Assembly: GCA_014529385.2 (NCBI GenBank)
Contig: CM043942.1
Coordinates: forward strand, 29,262,969-29,326,968
Direction of reading: 5' to 3'
Source: Adiantum capillus-veneris
Lineage: Eukaryota; Streptophyta; Polypodiopsida; Polypodiales; Pteridaceae
DNA length: 64,000 nucleotides
The translations under genes were made by a program, and so were the position numbers. Position 1 is the stretch's first letter; each line of letters begins with the position of its first letter. The notes below the pieces were generated by a model that searched no databases, was not told where the DNA came from, and saw only the letters and a program-made list of their open reading frames with translations. Below, one piece after another: positions 34,235 through 45,689 of this stretch.

Positions 34235-34750
34235 GTTATTAGACCATTAAATGTTACACAAATTCTGATGTAGAATGTTGGAATTGGGGAGAGAAGGGTC
34301 ACATTTCTAAAGACTGTCCAAAGAAAAGGGCCAACATAGCTAAAGGGAAGAAGCAGCAAAACAACTTTGTCTCGTCAAGCAAGAATAATAATGATGATTA
34401 TAGTGAGCAGTTGTTTGTTATGCAACATATGATGAAAGCTATGACTTCTGATGTACATGCTAATGAGGATGTATGGTATGTATATTTTGGTGCCTCCATA
34501 TGACGTTCCATAGGGAGTGATTTAGAGAAATGAAAAAATTGGATGACCAAGTTATGTTGAAAAAGGTGATGATACAGCTCGCCCAATTACTCACATTAGG
34601 AAAGTGCCTTTGAATATCAAGATGAAGTACTTGGCTGATGTGCTTCATGTGCCTAACATTACAAAGAATCTATTTTCAGTTGGACAATTGATAGAACAAG
34701 GATTGCATGCTCGTTTCGGTCCGGATGGTTGTAATGTGGAAGATTACAAG
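34235..34750 (+). pseudogene. copia gag zinc knuckle and protease fragment
   Basis: ECWNWGEKGHISKDCPKK is the zinc knuckle; the second Cys of C-x2-C-x4-H-x4-C is Trp here. It is followed by DVWYVYFGAS, the protease active-site region (expected WYVDSGAS, so the catalytic Asp is altered), and after a shift KYLADVLHVPNITKNLFSVG, a highly conserved copia block before the integrase. It is cut at 34750 by gypsy2. Several stops. Confidence 0.85.
34746..34750. repeat. gypsy2 target-site duplication, left (ACAAG)
   Basis: ACAAG precedes the TG of the left LTR and recurs at 43483-43487 after the terminal CA of the right LTR. Confidence 0.9.
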
Positions 34751-35444
34751 TGTATTGGAAATGGCCTATGAACTTTGAGAGTAGCGGTATTAGGAAATTA
34801 GATGAAGCACTTTTGTGAGGTTATTTTGTGAGCAGAGCGGGTGAACTTAATTGATGGGAGCAACATAAACATGGTACTTAGTTGACTTGTCATGAACAAT
34901 ACTTTTGCAAGAGAGAGAGTTTAGAGAACATGACAATAGTTGAGGACCAGATTCATACGGAGCCGGTCCCCCCTCCAATAGGCATTCGTATTATAGTTTC
35001 TCCCATCAAGAGAGACTTGGTACAATACAATCTTTGTGTTCCTTGTGACCTAGGTGATGCAATGAAGATGGAAAGATTCATGCATCACAAACATAACATA
35101 AACTTTGTAGAAAGCCTTAACTATCCCAAGCCTGAGTCCCAAGACCTCAAACACCTTCGAAGGTGGAGAGAGCTAGTGGGGAATGAGGGTAGGGAAAAGG
35201 AAGAAGAAACATTCCATAGGAGAAAGAAATAGTTCCTCACTTATCATCACACTTATTTTGCTAGCATACATAATAGCATAGTAATGAAATGGAGAAGATG
35301 GCAAGCTTAAGCATTGAAGCATGGCTCTTGGTTGGATTTGCATTCCATAGCCAAGAGTGTTGGTGTAGGCTCTCACTTCTCACAAGCTTGGAGAAGGAGT
35401 TGGAGTTCCTCAACTTTCACCAAGTGAGAATGAATCCACAAAAT

Positions 35445-35446
<2 letters not shown>

Positions 35447-35506
<60 letters not shown>
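35447..35506. repeat. (GT)30 microsatellite in the left gypsy2 LTR
   Basis: A GT run with one T interruption. The homologous tract in the sister LTR (42373-42389) is only about 17 bp. Confidence 0.93.
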
Positions 35507-35839
35507 ATCCCCCCAGCACCCCCCTTGCTTGCTTGGGGAAAGTTGTAGCTTTTACACATGTTTCAAGCTCATTGGACCCCTCTCCCCCCTAGCCAATCAC
35601 ATGCAGCATGCATTCAAGTACATGGGTAGTCTTTGGACAAGTTTCCTCCTTACCCTTTAGAGAGAGAGCTTGAAAATATCTAGATATTTGTTGGATGGAA
35701 CTAGAAGCTCATTGGACCCCTCTTTAGCCCAACCAATAGCATTCAAGCACACCATGTGGTTAAGCATAGGGAGAGTCTGACATGTGTCCCACGTGTCCTT
35801 TGGGTGAGTGGAAGGTTAAGTCAAAGATTCCCCTAAATT

Positions 35840-36135
35840 TGGGACTTTCATGCATAGGAAGCTTCTCAAGCACCTTCCTCATTAAGTTTGTAGGGTCTCT
35901 TTTTGACTCAAGCACCTTACCCCCCATGCCTGGAAAGCTTCTCAAGCACCTTACTCATTAAGTTTGTAGGGTCTCTTTTTGACCCAAGCACCTTACCTCC
36001 CATGCATGGAAAGCTTCTCAAGCACCTTTCTCATTAAGTATGACACGCAGCTCAAGTACCTTAGTCATCAAGCATGACAAGCACCTCAAGCACCTTAGTC
36101 ATCAAGCACGTACCTTAGTCATCAAGCACAACAAG
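35840..36135. repeat. Short tandem repeats inside the gypsy2 LTR
   Basis: Three copies of a roughly 70-bp unit (AAGCTTCTCAAGCACCTTCC, CTCATTAAGTTTGTAGGGTC, TCAAGCACCTTACC), then a series of about 25-30-bp units around CACCTCAAGCACCTTAGTCA. The same array is present in the other LTR at about 42765-43070 with a slightly different copy arrangement. Confidence 0.8.
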
Positions 36136-36894
36136 CACCTCAAGCTTAGGTCGGCTTCCCACCTCAAGCTCTTGCCTAAGGTCAAAGGACTTTTAACACT
36201 AACTATTGGAGGTCTTTAATGAAGCTAACCCTAAGGACTTTTAAGCTCCATTAGATGCACATTGCTCTTTGATAGACTTTGGACCCGTATTGAGATGTAA
36301 CCATCTCTCCTCTTGGTCCCCTGCTGAGATAAGTCTAGAAGCACTTATTACACATTGCTATTTGGTAGACCATCTCCTTTTGGACCCGTATTGAGATGCA
36401 ACCATCTCTCCTTGTGGTCCCGTGTTGAGATAGGTCTAGAAGCACATGTCTCTATTCTAACTCTTGTTCCCATTTATTCTTCCACATTAAATGATCAGTT
36501 TAATATGAGAAAATCATTTGGTAAAGTTAGATATTAGATTTTATGACATTACCTCTCTCTTGAAATCATAGTTGTCCTCGACTATGAGGTAAAAGATATA
36601 GATCCATAGTCATTAGTCCATGTTACTTAGCGGGTAGAGGATCCCTTTTTACCCTACGACATTATTCCAAGATGGATGACCAATCCATTTGGTGCTTGGG
36701 AGACGTAGCTGCCACAAGCATGTCTGCTTTTTAGTCCATATCGTACTTCCAAAGTAGAGTGACAAGTGTTTGGGAGACGTCGTCACCACAAACATGATTC
36801 TAAGCATGCATATTATTTAATTTTGTGCAAAATAAAAAGAGAACTAGTCTTATAAGACAAAAACAATTTTCATTTAAAATGCATTTTCATATGC

Positions 36895-38110
36895 TTACTC
36901 TAGTGCAGCATTGTAAGCATTGACAAGGTTCATATTATCCTTAAGCTAGGTTCTTTGAATCCATCTAGCATCCTTAAAAGAATAACTCTTAAATTTAATA
37001 AGATATCACCAAATAATCTTGCCGTTTCTTAATACCTTGTCTTCATGTCGTAGAATAGACTCAGATTGAAGTACTTTTTCTCTATCTTCAATTTTTGGAG
37101 GGTCTACAACTATTGCTTCTTTTGATGGTGCTCCTTGTAAGGCTTACGTAGGCTCTCTTGGAAAACATGGTGCATGAGCCAATGGTTGGGCAACTTTAAT
37201 TGTTAAGCCATCTCATTGATTGTCTTAAGAGTTTAAAAAGGAACATAGTATCTTTTTGCTAGTTTAGCATAATACTCTTGGTGGCCCATAGTATGCCTTA
37301 CATGAGCATGGAGAAACTTTAGCAAGACCCAATTATTTTCCTTAAAGGCTAAGGCTCTTCTGTGTTTATTAGCAGTAGCCCTTTTTGCCTTTGCTTTGAG
37401 ATGGATATAACCTCTTTAATCTTTGGAAAAGATTCTTGTGAGTCTCAACTATATTCATCAGTAGTAGTAGTGAAGATCTTCCCATTTATTTTAAGTAGTA
37501 AGGGACTTTTGGATCTTCCTTCTTTAAACTCGAAAGGTGCTTTCCCCATAGAAGTATGTACAATGTCATTGTACGCATACTCTATAAGAGGTAGGTACTT
37601 CCATCATTGAGAATGTTGATCTACTTCCATGACATAGTCTTTTAGTAGATTCAAGAATCGTTAAATTAGTTATTTCACTTTGGTCATCCATTTGTGGATG
37701 ATAGGCCAAAAGAGAAATTTAATCTACCTCCTAGATTCCAAAAGAGACCCTTCTAGAAATTACTAGTCATTCTAGGATCTTTGTCCGACACTATGGATGT
37801 TGAAAATCCATGATGTTTGCAAATTTGAGATCTGAAGAGGGTTGCCATTTGATGTGCCTTAATAGTCTTTTTGAGAGGCATAGAGTGTGTTTTCGTGTTA
37901 AGCCTGTCGACTGAAACAATCCAAGTTGCTTCCCTCAATCAAATGGTATACCACGCATTTTGAAACATACCCTTGTATGTTTCCTTTTAATGATAGACCA
38001 ACATAAATACATATCTACTCCTAGAAGAGTAGACTATGCAATCCCTCTTTGCCCCGCATAAGGAGAAGTATGGGATTCATACATGACATTCTTATTGTAT
38101 GGGTGATTAA
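36895..38110 (-). pseudogene. gypsy2 integrase with chromodomain
   Basis: Leftwards: the zinc-finger half, core with VDRLNTKTHSMPLKKTIKAH and STSIVSDKDPRMTSNF (37938-37753), a decayed stretch, the C-terminal region (SKEAIVVDPPKIEDREKVLQ, ESILRHEDKV) and a chromodomain-like segment YLIKFKSYSFKDARWIQ at about 37000-36950. Multiple stops and shifts. A chromodomain marks the chromovirus clade and is thought to guide integration to heterochromatin. It shows what gypsy1 has lost. Confidence 0.8.
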
Positions 38111-38722
38111 CACATAGCCTATTGCCATTTGGAAGATAACCATCCTTCAAGGTGAATGGTTCTTTTTTCTTCCCTATTGCAAAGGTTGTAGTTATGTACT
38201 TAAAGTCTCGGTCAGTAGCATACTCATCTATCATAAAAGATAGATCATTGTGAGTTGCTATAGACACCACATTTACCCTTGGTCGTTGTGAAAGTGCATC
38301 GACCACTTGATTGTGCTTGTTAGCAATGTGAGCAATATGAAATTTAAATTGAAAAAGAAAATTTCCCCACCTCGTTTGTTTGGCGGAGAGTTTGGTTTGC
38401 GTCATGAATTTCTTGAGGCTTTGTGATCCATTTGTAGGATGAATGGAGTCTCCAAGATATAGTGTCTCCACGTGTTTAAGGCATATAGAATAGCTAGTAG
38501 CTTTTTTTCGTATTTGCCCAATACGCACTTATCAAAGTTGAGTCTTTGACTCTCATATGTGATGGCATGCCCTTCTTGAAGTAAAACAGCTCCAAGGCAG
38601 TCACCACAAGCATCACATTGGACCTCAAATGTCTTTGAGAGATCTAATAGTGTGAGCACACGTTGAGAGATAAGATTCTCCTTAAGCTTCTTGCACTTTT
38701 GCAGTCCATGAATACTTAACAT
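38111..38722 (-). pseudogene. gypsy2 RNase H and integrase N-terminal region
   Basis: FEVQCDACGDCLGAVLLQEG, KKLLAILYALNTWRHY, LQMDHKASR, then in another frame KKFMTQTKLSAKQTRWGNFL, HNQVVDALSQRPRVN and HTSPYAGQRG. This matches gypsy1 10650-11250 block for block. A frame change near 38400-38530 breaks it. Confidence 0.85.
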
Positions 38723-39378
38723 TCTTTTTTGTTAATTCATGTAATGGGCTTGCTTAGCGAGATTTTTTTTTTTTTAATGAAGCATTTAGTAGTATGCACA
38801 CATACCTATGAAGCTTCGTACCTCCCTTGGATTAGGCCATCCTTTTATTATCTCTAACTTTGTTGGATCCATACAGGTGCCATCTTTAGAGATAATGTGA
38901 CCCAAATATCGAATCTCTTGTAGGAAAATTTCACTTTTCTTCTGATTAATGAAAAGTTTATTCTCTCACACAACTTGAAAGATTATCTGGAGGTGTCTCT
39001 TGTACTCCTCAAGAGAATTTGAATGGCCTGAAGATTTTTGTCCATCATGAGTTTGAATGTGTCTAGAGCATTTGTCAGGCCACAACATGTACATTATCAA
39101 ATAGATCTTCTACCCGTGGCATGGGAAATCTAATTTTTGATAGTGATCTTAGTTAGTGCTCTATAGTCGACACACATGTGATATGTGTCGTCTTTCTTTT
39201 GTACTAAAAGAAATGGTGAACAAAATGGAGAGGAGCTAGACCTCACCATCCCTTTTTCCACCAATTCATGCACTTGCCTCATGATCTCCTCTTGTTGAGC
39301 TTGTGAAGCTCGATAAGGAGGCTTGTTAGGCACTGAGCTTCCTAGTAGGAGCTCAATTGTATGGTCATTATCCCTCAT
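38723..39378 (-). pseudogene. gypsy2 reverse transcriptase, catalytic motif deleted
   Basis: The N-terminal block is clear (HTIELLLGSSVPNKPPYRAS, LVEKGMVRSSSSPFCSPFLL, MCVDYRALTKITIKN). Then DLFDN is followed almost directly by the block preceding TFKLMMDKN, and that by the block equivalent to gypsy1 NSLDEHKQHLQVIFQV. The segments between, including the FFDD active site and most of the palm domain, are missing. The remainder reads on to the LRSFIG-like connection. Confidence 0.8.
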
Positions 39379-39438
39379 TTTAGAGGTAGCTCACTAGGGA
39401 TGTCATCAATGAAAACATCTTGGGATCCATTTAGGAAA

Positions 39439-40158
39439 TTAGACAACTCTAATTCCTCTTGATTCCCTGTATTGCAAGGATATGGTGTTCCCCAACTCAT
39501 TAGAATCTATGTACATGCGCTTTTCCGTGTAGGTGAAGTAGATTCTCCTTTCAAGGAAATTCATGTTGGAAGCCATGCGGTTAAACCATGGTGCCCCAAT
39601 GATAACATTCTCATGTTTGAGAGGGGAGATGAAGAAATCCTTTATGTCCACATAGCTTTGGACATGAAACCTTAATTTTCTAATTAAGGAAGTAACTGAG
39701 ACGTCTTGTCCCTTGATAGCTCCATTGGCTTTCAATGCATCTCCCATCTCATGGGCTTGTATGCCTAGCTTGGTGGTCAACTCCGTGGATATGAAGTTTT
39801 GAGTTGAACCAGGGTCAAACAAAATAAAGGCATCATCCTCTTGCATCTTTCCCCAAGCATAGGAAAGGAGAAATCCTTGGCAATGAGCATCCTGTTTTGG
39901 AGCTTCAAACATAGAGGCTCTATGAGTCTCATTGCGGGAAATTCTCTTGGGGAAAGGACGATAACGATGGCCTTGCTCCCCACACTTAAAACATTTGTGG
40001 TCCTTACGAAAAGCTTCTAGCTCTTTAGGAGAGAGTTTATATTTACCTTTGTAAACTCCCTTCTCCTTGGACCGATTGTTGTTGTTGTTGGAATAGCCTT
40101 GGTAAGAATTTTGGGCATTGGTTTTCCTCTTGACATCACTTTTGTCTTTATTTTCCAT
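39439..40158 (-). pseudogene. gypsy2 gag zinc knuckle and aspartic protease
   Basis: A 239-codon open frame. The Lys-rich N-terminus is followed by CFKCGEQGHRYRPF, a C-x2-C-x4-H zinc knuckle whose last Cys is Phe, then the protease with ILFDPGSTQNFIS (catalytic D-P-G-S-T present), TTKLGIQAHEMGDALKANG, HVQSYVDIKDFFISPLKHEN and IIGAPWFNRMASN. It then reaches EKRMYIDSNELGNTI and stops. The protease motif looks intact. This region shows what gypsy1 lacks upstream of 9258. Confidence 0.85.
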
Positions 40159-41272
40159 GGGCTTGACATTCCATCTAGCCCCTTATTGGAAATTGATGCG
40201 CGAAGCAACCAGGGTGTGGTAGATTACTTCGGTGATAGAACCAGGCTGTTGAGAGTTGACATACTTGGCCATCTCTTTGGGTAATCCCGCATGGAATTGT
40301 TGCTTTTGCTTGGTCAAGTCTATCTTTTGAAAGAAAATAGCCTTGAGATATAAATCCCAAAACTTGTCCACATATTTGTGGATAGACTCATGAGAGAGAA
40401 ACTTCTAACTGCGTCATTCGTTAAGCACTTTGTCCTTTGCACCGTTTGCAAGGAATTGCTTCATGATGGAAACTCGTAGAGTTTTCCATGTCTTTGGGGC
40501 TTCGTTGTTGCCACGAAGGCTAGCCCAACATTGACGAGGTGATTTTTGGAAGTGCATAGCTACATGGCATAGCTTGAAGGACTCCATGAAGCCCTCGTCT
40601 CCAAAGGCCGCATCAAATTGTTGGATGAAGGCCAATACTTTGTCAGTAGCACCAAAGGCGCCATCATAGGTGAGAAAAGAGATATTCTTTCCTCCCTCTT
40701 TGAACTTCTTGAGCTTTTGGGACCTTCGCCATGCAGAGTAAGCTTTGCGATGTCCTCCCTCTTATATTCTCTAGGAAAATAGCCATATCTTTCATCGAAA
40801 GAGGAGGAAAGTGAAGAAGAAGGAGAAGAGGGTGACCTCCTTCTTGCCCTTTTCTTCCTTCATTTCCTCTCTTCTCTTTTGGAGTGACGAGGACAAGGAC
40901 TATGGGTTAACCGTTTCCTCTTGGGAGGAGTTGGCGATCGTTTAGTCCGCCTTCTTCGTGGAGCCACATCTTTGGAGGAATTTAGGGATTCATTACTTTC
41001 TTGATCTTTGGATTCCTCCTCTCGTATGGGAGTGAGTCTTCTTTTGGGGGTCTCATCAAGAGGCCTCCTAAGCTCTCTCCTCTCTTGGAGCAAAAATGAA
41101 ATCCCATAAGCACGAAGTTGTTGAGTAACTTCGGCTTGCAAAGCGGGCCCATAGCTTGTTGCAACCTAGTGACAAGATAATTAACAAACATGGGGGCATC
41201 ATCATTAGCACCTTCATGTGCAAAATCAAAGTTATTAACGTTCATTCTACTCTCTTGGTTATTGTCAGCCAT
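40159..41272 (-). pseudogene. gypsy2 gag
   Basis: Starts at MADNNQESRMNVNNF (ATG at 41272), a frame change to a Lys/Arg- and Ser-rich part (41141-40860, PRRRRTKRSPTPPKRKR), then a retrotransposon gag-like helical core (40635-40414) with IQQFDAAFGDEGFMESFKLC, CWASLRG and TWKTLRVSIMKQFLANG, and a downstream part to the zinc knuckle. Gag forms the particle shell. Several frameshifts and stops. Confidence 0.75.
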
Positions 41273-41679
41273 GTTAATTAAACTTAGGTGTTTACTTAGT
41301 GTATGCTTTGGCAATTCAAAACCTTAGTTGCTATTCCTCTTAGCCTTTGAAAATAGGCACTTAAGTATCTACATCGATGGCTCAAAGTGGTTAATTATAG
41401 AGAGTAGTGGAGTGAGTCTAACATAGCGAAGTTGCCGAGGGATAGCTCCTTTTGGACTTCTTATGGCTCAATAATGGTAAAGCCGTAGGCAAGTCTAAAA
41501 AGACTCCATTATTAAGACCAAATCTCATGAGGTGTGCACCATATCCCCACATAGTGGGCTCAAAAAAATCGATAATAGATCCCAGTCCCACTTACCCTAA
41601 TATAATTAACAAAATCAACCATTAATAGGCTACTTAAGGACCTCTCTTCTTAAGCAAGAAAAAAGAAACCAAATGCTCT

Positions 41680-41697
41680 AATATCAATGTAATGGAA
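41680..41697 (-). promoter_or_regulatory. gypsy2 primer binding site
   Basis: Minus strand directly after the LTR end: TTGATATTAGAGCATTTG, close to the usual initiator-Met-tRNA complement TGGTATCAGAGC with a few changes. Confidence 0.75.
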
Positions 41698-43482
41698 ATG
41701 GCCTATGAACTTTGAGGGTAGGGGAATTAGGAAATTAGATGAAGCACTTTTGTGAGATTACTTTGTGAGCATAGGAGTGAACTTAATTGATGGTAGCAAC
41801 ATAAACATGGTACTTAGTTAACTTGGTATGAACAATACGTTTGCAAGAGAGAGAGTTTAGAGAATATGACAATAGTTGAGGACCAAATTCATATGGAGCC
41901 GGTCCCCCCTCCAATAGGCATTTGTATTATAGTTTCTCCCATCAAGAGAGACTTAGTACAATACAATCTTTGTGTTCCTTGTGACCTAGGTGATGCAATG
42001 AATATGGAAAGCTTCATGCATCACAAACATAACATAAACTTTGTAGAAAGCATTAACTATCCCAAGCCTCAGTCCCAAGACCTCAAACACCTTCGAAGGT
42101 GGAGGGAATGAGGGTAGGGAAGAGGAAGAAGAGACATTCCATAGGAGAAAGAAATAGTTCCTCACTTATCATCACTCTTCTTTTACTAGCATTCATAATA
42201 GCATAGTAATGAAGATGGATAAGATGGCAAGCTTAAGCATTTAAGCATGGCTCTTGGTTGGATTTGCATTCCATAGCCAAGAGTGTTGGTGTAGGGTCTC
42301 ACTTCTCACAAGCTTGGAGAAGGAGTTGGAGTTCCTAAACTTTCACCAAGTGAGAATGAATCCACAAAATGAGTGTGTGTGTGTGTGTGGTGTATATCCC
42401 CCCAACACCCCCCTTGCTTGCTTGGGGAGAGTTGTAGCTTCTACACATGTTTCAAGCTCATTGGACCCCTCTCCTCCCTAGACAATCACATGCAACATGC
42501 ATTCAAGTACATGGGTACTCTTTGGACAAGTATCCTCCTTACCCCTTAGAGAGAGAGAGCTTGAAAATATCTAGATATTTGTTGGATGGAACCAGAAGCT
42601 CATTGGACCCCTCTTTAGCCCAACCAATAGCATTCAAGTACACCATGTGGTTAAGCATAGGTAGAGTCTGACATGTGTCCTATATGCCCTTTGAGAAAAG
42701 GGGTGCCCTTTGGGTGAGTGGAAGGTTAAGTCAAAGAGTCCCCTAACTTTGGGACTTTCATGCATAGGAATCTTCTCAAGCACCTTCCTCATTAAGTTTG
42801 TAGGGTCTCTTTTGACTCAAGCACCTTACCCCGCATGCATGGGAAGCTTCTCAAGCACCTTCCTCATTAAGTTTGTAGAGTCTCTTTTTGACTCAAGCAC
42901 CTTACCCCCCATGCATGGGAAGCTTCTCAAGCACCTTCCTCATTGAGTATGATAAGCACCTCAAGTACCTTAGTCATCAAGCATGCCAAGCAACTCAAGC
43001 ACCTTAGTCATCAAGCACGACAAGCACCTCAAGCACCTTAGTCATCAAGCACGTCAAGCACCTCAAGCCTAGGTCGTGTTTCCACCTCAAGCTCAGCTTT
43101 GCCTAAGGTCAAAGGACTTTTAACACTAACTATTGGAGGTCTTTAACGAACCTAACCCTAAGGTCATTTAAGCACCATTAGATGCACGTTGCGCTTTGAT
43201 AGACTACCTCCTTTTGGACCCGTATTGAGATGTAACCATCTCTCCTCTTGGTCCCCTGCTGAGATAAGTCTAGAAGCACTTATTACACATTTCTCTTTGG
43301 TAGACCATCTCCTTTTGGACCCGTATTGAGATGCAACCATCTCTCCTTTTGGTCCCTTGTTGAGATAGGTCTAGAAGCACATGTGTCTATTCTAGCTCTT
43401 CTTCCCGTTTATTCTCCCACATTAAATGATCAGTTTAATATGAGAAAATCATTTGGTAAAGTTAGATATAGATTTTATGACA
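41698..43482 (-). mobile_element. gypsy2 5' LTR (right)
   Basis: TGTAATGGAAATGG...TTTTATGACA on the plus strand, 1785 bp. It aligns throughout with 34751-36548 with scattered substitutions and small indels, the largest being the GT tract and some repeat units. Confidence 0.92.
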
Positions 43483-43487
43483 ACAAG
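43483..43487. repeat. gypsy2 target-site duplication, right (ACAAG)
   Basis: The second copy of ACAAG; copia coding sequence resumes immediately (AATGGTTGTAAGCTTGTTAC). Confidence 0.9.
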
Positions 43488-44140
43488 AATGGTTGTAAGC
43501 TTGTTACAAAAGGCAAACGTGTGTGCACTATGTTTACTTTGGATATAAATATGCCAGAAGTAAAAGCTGCTATGTTTGCACAAGGTATAGGGGTTGTGAC
43601 TGATGTAGATACATGGCATAAGCACATTGGCCATGTTCATGAGTAGCGATTGCGGTCTATTCAATCAAAACAAATTGTTGCAGGTTTGGTAAGCAATCAC
43701 ATTGTGTATTTCCCCAAGAGCGCAATGTATATAAGGTGCCACTTGAGGTGGTACACAAAGATATATGGGCCCAACAAATACTGCTAGTATTCATGGCTAT
43801 AGGTTTTATGTATCATTTAGTGATAACTGCACAAGGAAAGTGGGGGTGTACTTCATGAAGCAAAAAAGTGAAGCGTTTTGGCAATTTAAAAGGTTTAAAG
43901 TTGTTGTTGAAAAGAAAATAAAGAGATTAAGACGCTAAGGTCTGATGAAGGGGGAGAATATTTCTCTGATGAATTGCAAAAAAATGGGAGAAATTTTAAT
44001 AGCAAGCTGGTTTAGTGATGTACAAGATGGTATTAGGACTGATGTAAAAGAAAGTCTGGATGCTTCAAGTTTGAAGCAAGAGTCAAAGATGCTAAGTGGA
44101 CTATTAGATTCCTCTTCTAGTGTTTCTGTTGACAAGCCTT
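43488..44140 (+). pseudogene. copia GAG-pre-integrase and integrase
   Basis: NGCKLVTKGKRVCTMFTLD, TWHKHIGHV (pre-integrase block), a stop, then YRFYVSFSDNCTRKVGVYFM, KQKSEAFWQFKRFKVVVEKK (integrase core), and in a shifted frame IKTLRSDEGGEYFSDEL, which includes the second catalytic Asp (RSD) and GGEY. The remainder (44000-44450) is heavily decayed. Confidence 0.85.
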
Positions 44141-45660
44141 AGAGAGGTAGATTACGCACACAAGTTACACCACCAAGTGTACCATAGGTTTCTCATAAAG
44201 TAAAGAAGAAGGTTGGTGAAGTCCCATGTATGACCAATGTGTCTTCTGGTTGATATAGACTCGGATGGTTCAGAGCAGATTCTTGATCAGGAGTTTGGTA
44301 TTCCAGTTGTCAGAACACCAGGTGTGAGGAAGGAAAATGAGGCTACAAAGACACTAAACATTGATCCAGGACCATGTAAATCTTGTACAATGATTGATCT
44401 ATGATGGCTATGTGTCTCATCATTATGCATACATGGCTAAGATTATGTAGGATGTTGAGTCCTCTTGTTATGAGGATGATGTTGGAGATGTACATTGGGA
44501 GAATTCCATGGATGAAGAAATGACCGCTTTGGATGTGAATCATACTTGGGATTTGGTGCCTACCATACTTGGGATTTGGTGCCTACCAAATGGCAAGGCC
44601 ATTGGTTGCAAATGGGTGTACAAGATCAAGCACAACGGCTGATGGAAGCATAGAAAGGTATAAGGCAAGGTTGGTTGAAAAAGGTTATGCGTAGACACAT
44701 GGCATTGATTGTGAGGAGACCTTTTCCTATAGCTAAGACGGCTACGGTACGTACTATCATTGTAGTGGCTCCAACAAAAGGTTGGTATATGCATCAAATG
44801 GATGTAAAGAATGCATTCTTACATGATGATTTTCAGGGAGAAGTGTATGTGGAGCAACCACCTGGTTATGTAGATGTTGATCATCCAGATTATGTATGTC
44901 GGCTTCACTAGTCCTTGTATGGACTGAAGCAAGCACAGAGCATGACATGATTAGAGACTATCTTCTACATATTGGTTTTCATATGTCACATGCACATCAT
45001 TCACTTTATGTATGCAAGAGTGATGCTCGAACTGTACTTATTACCATTTATGTGGATGACTTGATTATTGTGAGTGACAGTGAGACAAAGATAGAGCATG
45101 TAAAGGGTCTTCTTAAGCAGGAGTTTGAAATAATGGATTTGGGAGAGCTGTGCTACTTTTTTGGCATTGAGGTGATTCATACCATTGAGGGCATATGGTT
45201 GTCACACATACAATATGCGTTGGACATGTTGTCCAAGTATGGTATGGCTGATTGCAAGCCAATTTCTATGCCCTTGGATGTCAATGTGCAATTGAGTATA
45301 CATGGTGGCAATGCACTCAAGAATGTCACTATGTATCGAAAGCCTGATGTACTGGACATCACGTGACTATGCACTTAAGTATGCTTTGGACATGTCGTCC
45401 AAGTATGGTATGATTGATTGCAAGCCAATTTCTATGCCCTTGGATGTCAATGTGAAGTTGAGTGTACATGATGGAAATGCACTCAAGAATGTCACTATGT
45501 ATCGAAATCTTGATCTACTTGACATCACGCGACTAGATTTCAGCTACATTGTGGGCTTACAAAGCTAGCTTATGTAGCTTCCAAAGAAGCCACATTTGGA
45601 TGTAGTGCGACAAACTTTGCATTATATGAAGACTATAGTAGATTATGCATTGTTTTATGC
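44141..45660 (+). pseudogene. copia reverse transcriptase
   Basis: MDEEMTALDVNHTWDLVPT, IGCKWVYKIKHNG, KGWYMHQMDVKNAFLHDDF, EVYVEQPPGYVDVDHPDY, SLYVCKSDARTVLITIYVDD (the YVDD active site, present at about 45051), FEIMDLGELCYFFGIEV and LSKYGMADCKPISMPLDVNV. There are frameshifts and stops, a short local duplication of CATACTTGGGATTTGGTGCC at 44549-44587, and a 166-bp tandem duplication at 45211-45540. Confidence 0.9.
45211..45540 (+). repeat. 166-bp tandem duplication within copia RT
   Basis: TTGGACATG at 45220 and again at 45386 begin two diverged copies reading through KYGM, DCKPISMPLDVNV, GNALKNVTMYR and LDIT. The copies have already diverged at several sites, so this is an old duplication. 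Confidence 0.85.
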
Positions 45661-45689
45661 AACAAGTGTGCCAGTGGAACTATAAGGTT

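Larger units (their letters stand above)
34751..36548 (-). mobile_element. gypsy2 3' LTR (left)
   Basis: TGTATTGGAAATGG...TTTTATGACA on the plus strand, 1798 bp. It contains a (GT)n tract of about 60 bp (35447-35506), roughly 70-bp direct repeats with AAGCTTCTCAAGCACCTT (about 35840-36040), and about 30-bp repeats with TCATCAAGCA (36040-36135). It is closely similar to the right LTR. Confidence 0.92.
34751..43482 (-). mobile_element. Ty3/gypsy retrotransposon gypsy2, complete with two LTRs
   Basis: 8732 bp in minus orientation with LTRs 34751-36548 (its 3' LTR) and 41698-43482 (its 5' LTR), a 5-bp target duplication ACAAG, a primer binding site at the inner edge of the right LTR, a polypurine tract at the inner edge of the left LTR, and gag, protease, RT, RNase H, integrase and chromodomain in order. 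Same family as gypsy1. The proteins are broken and RT has lost its catalytic motif. Confidence 0.93.

Noticed and set aside
34235-34750. Taking this copia fragment as part of gypsy1
   Set aside because: The zinc knuckle, protease and DVLHVPNITKNLFSVG block are copia-type and continue at 43488; gypsy1 ends with its LTR at 34229.
37362-37610. Plus-strand ORF of 82 codons
   Set aside because: Antisense to the gypsy2 integrase region.
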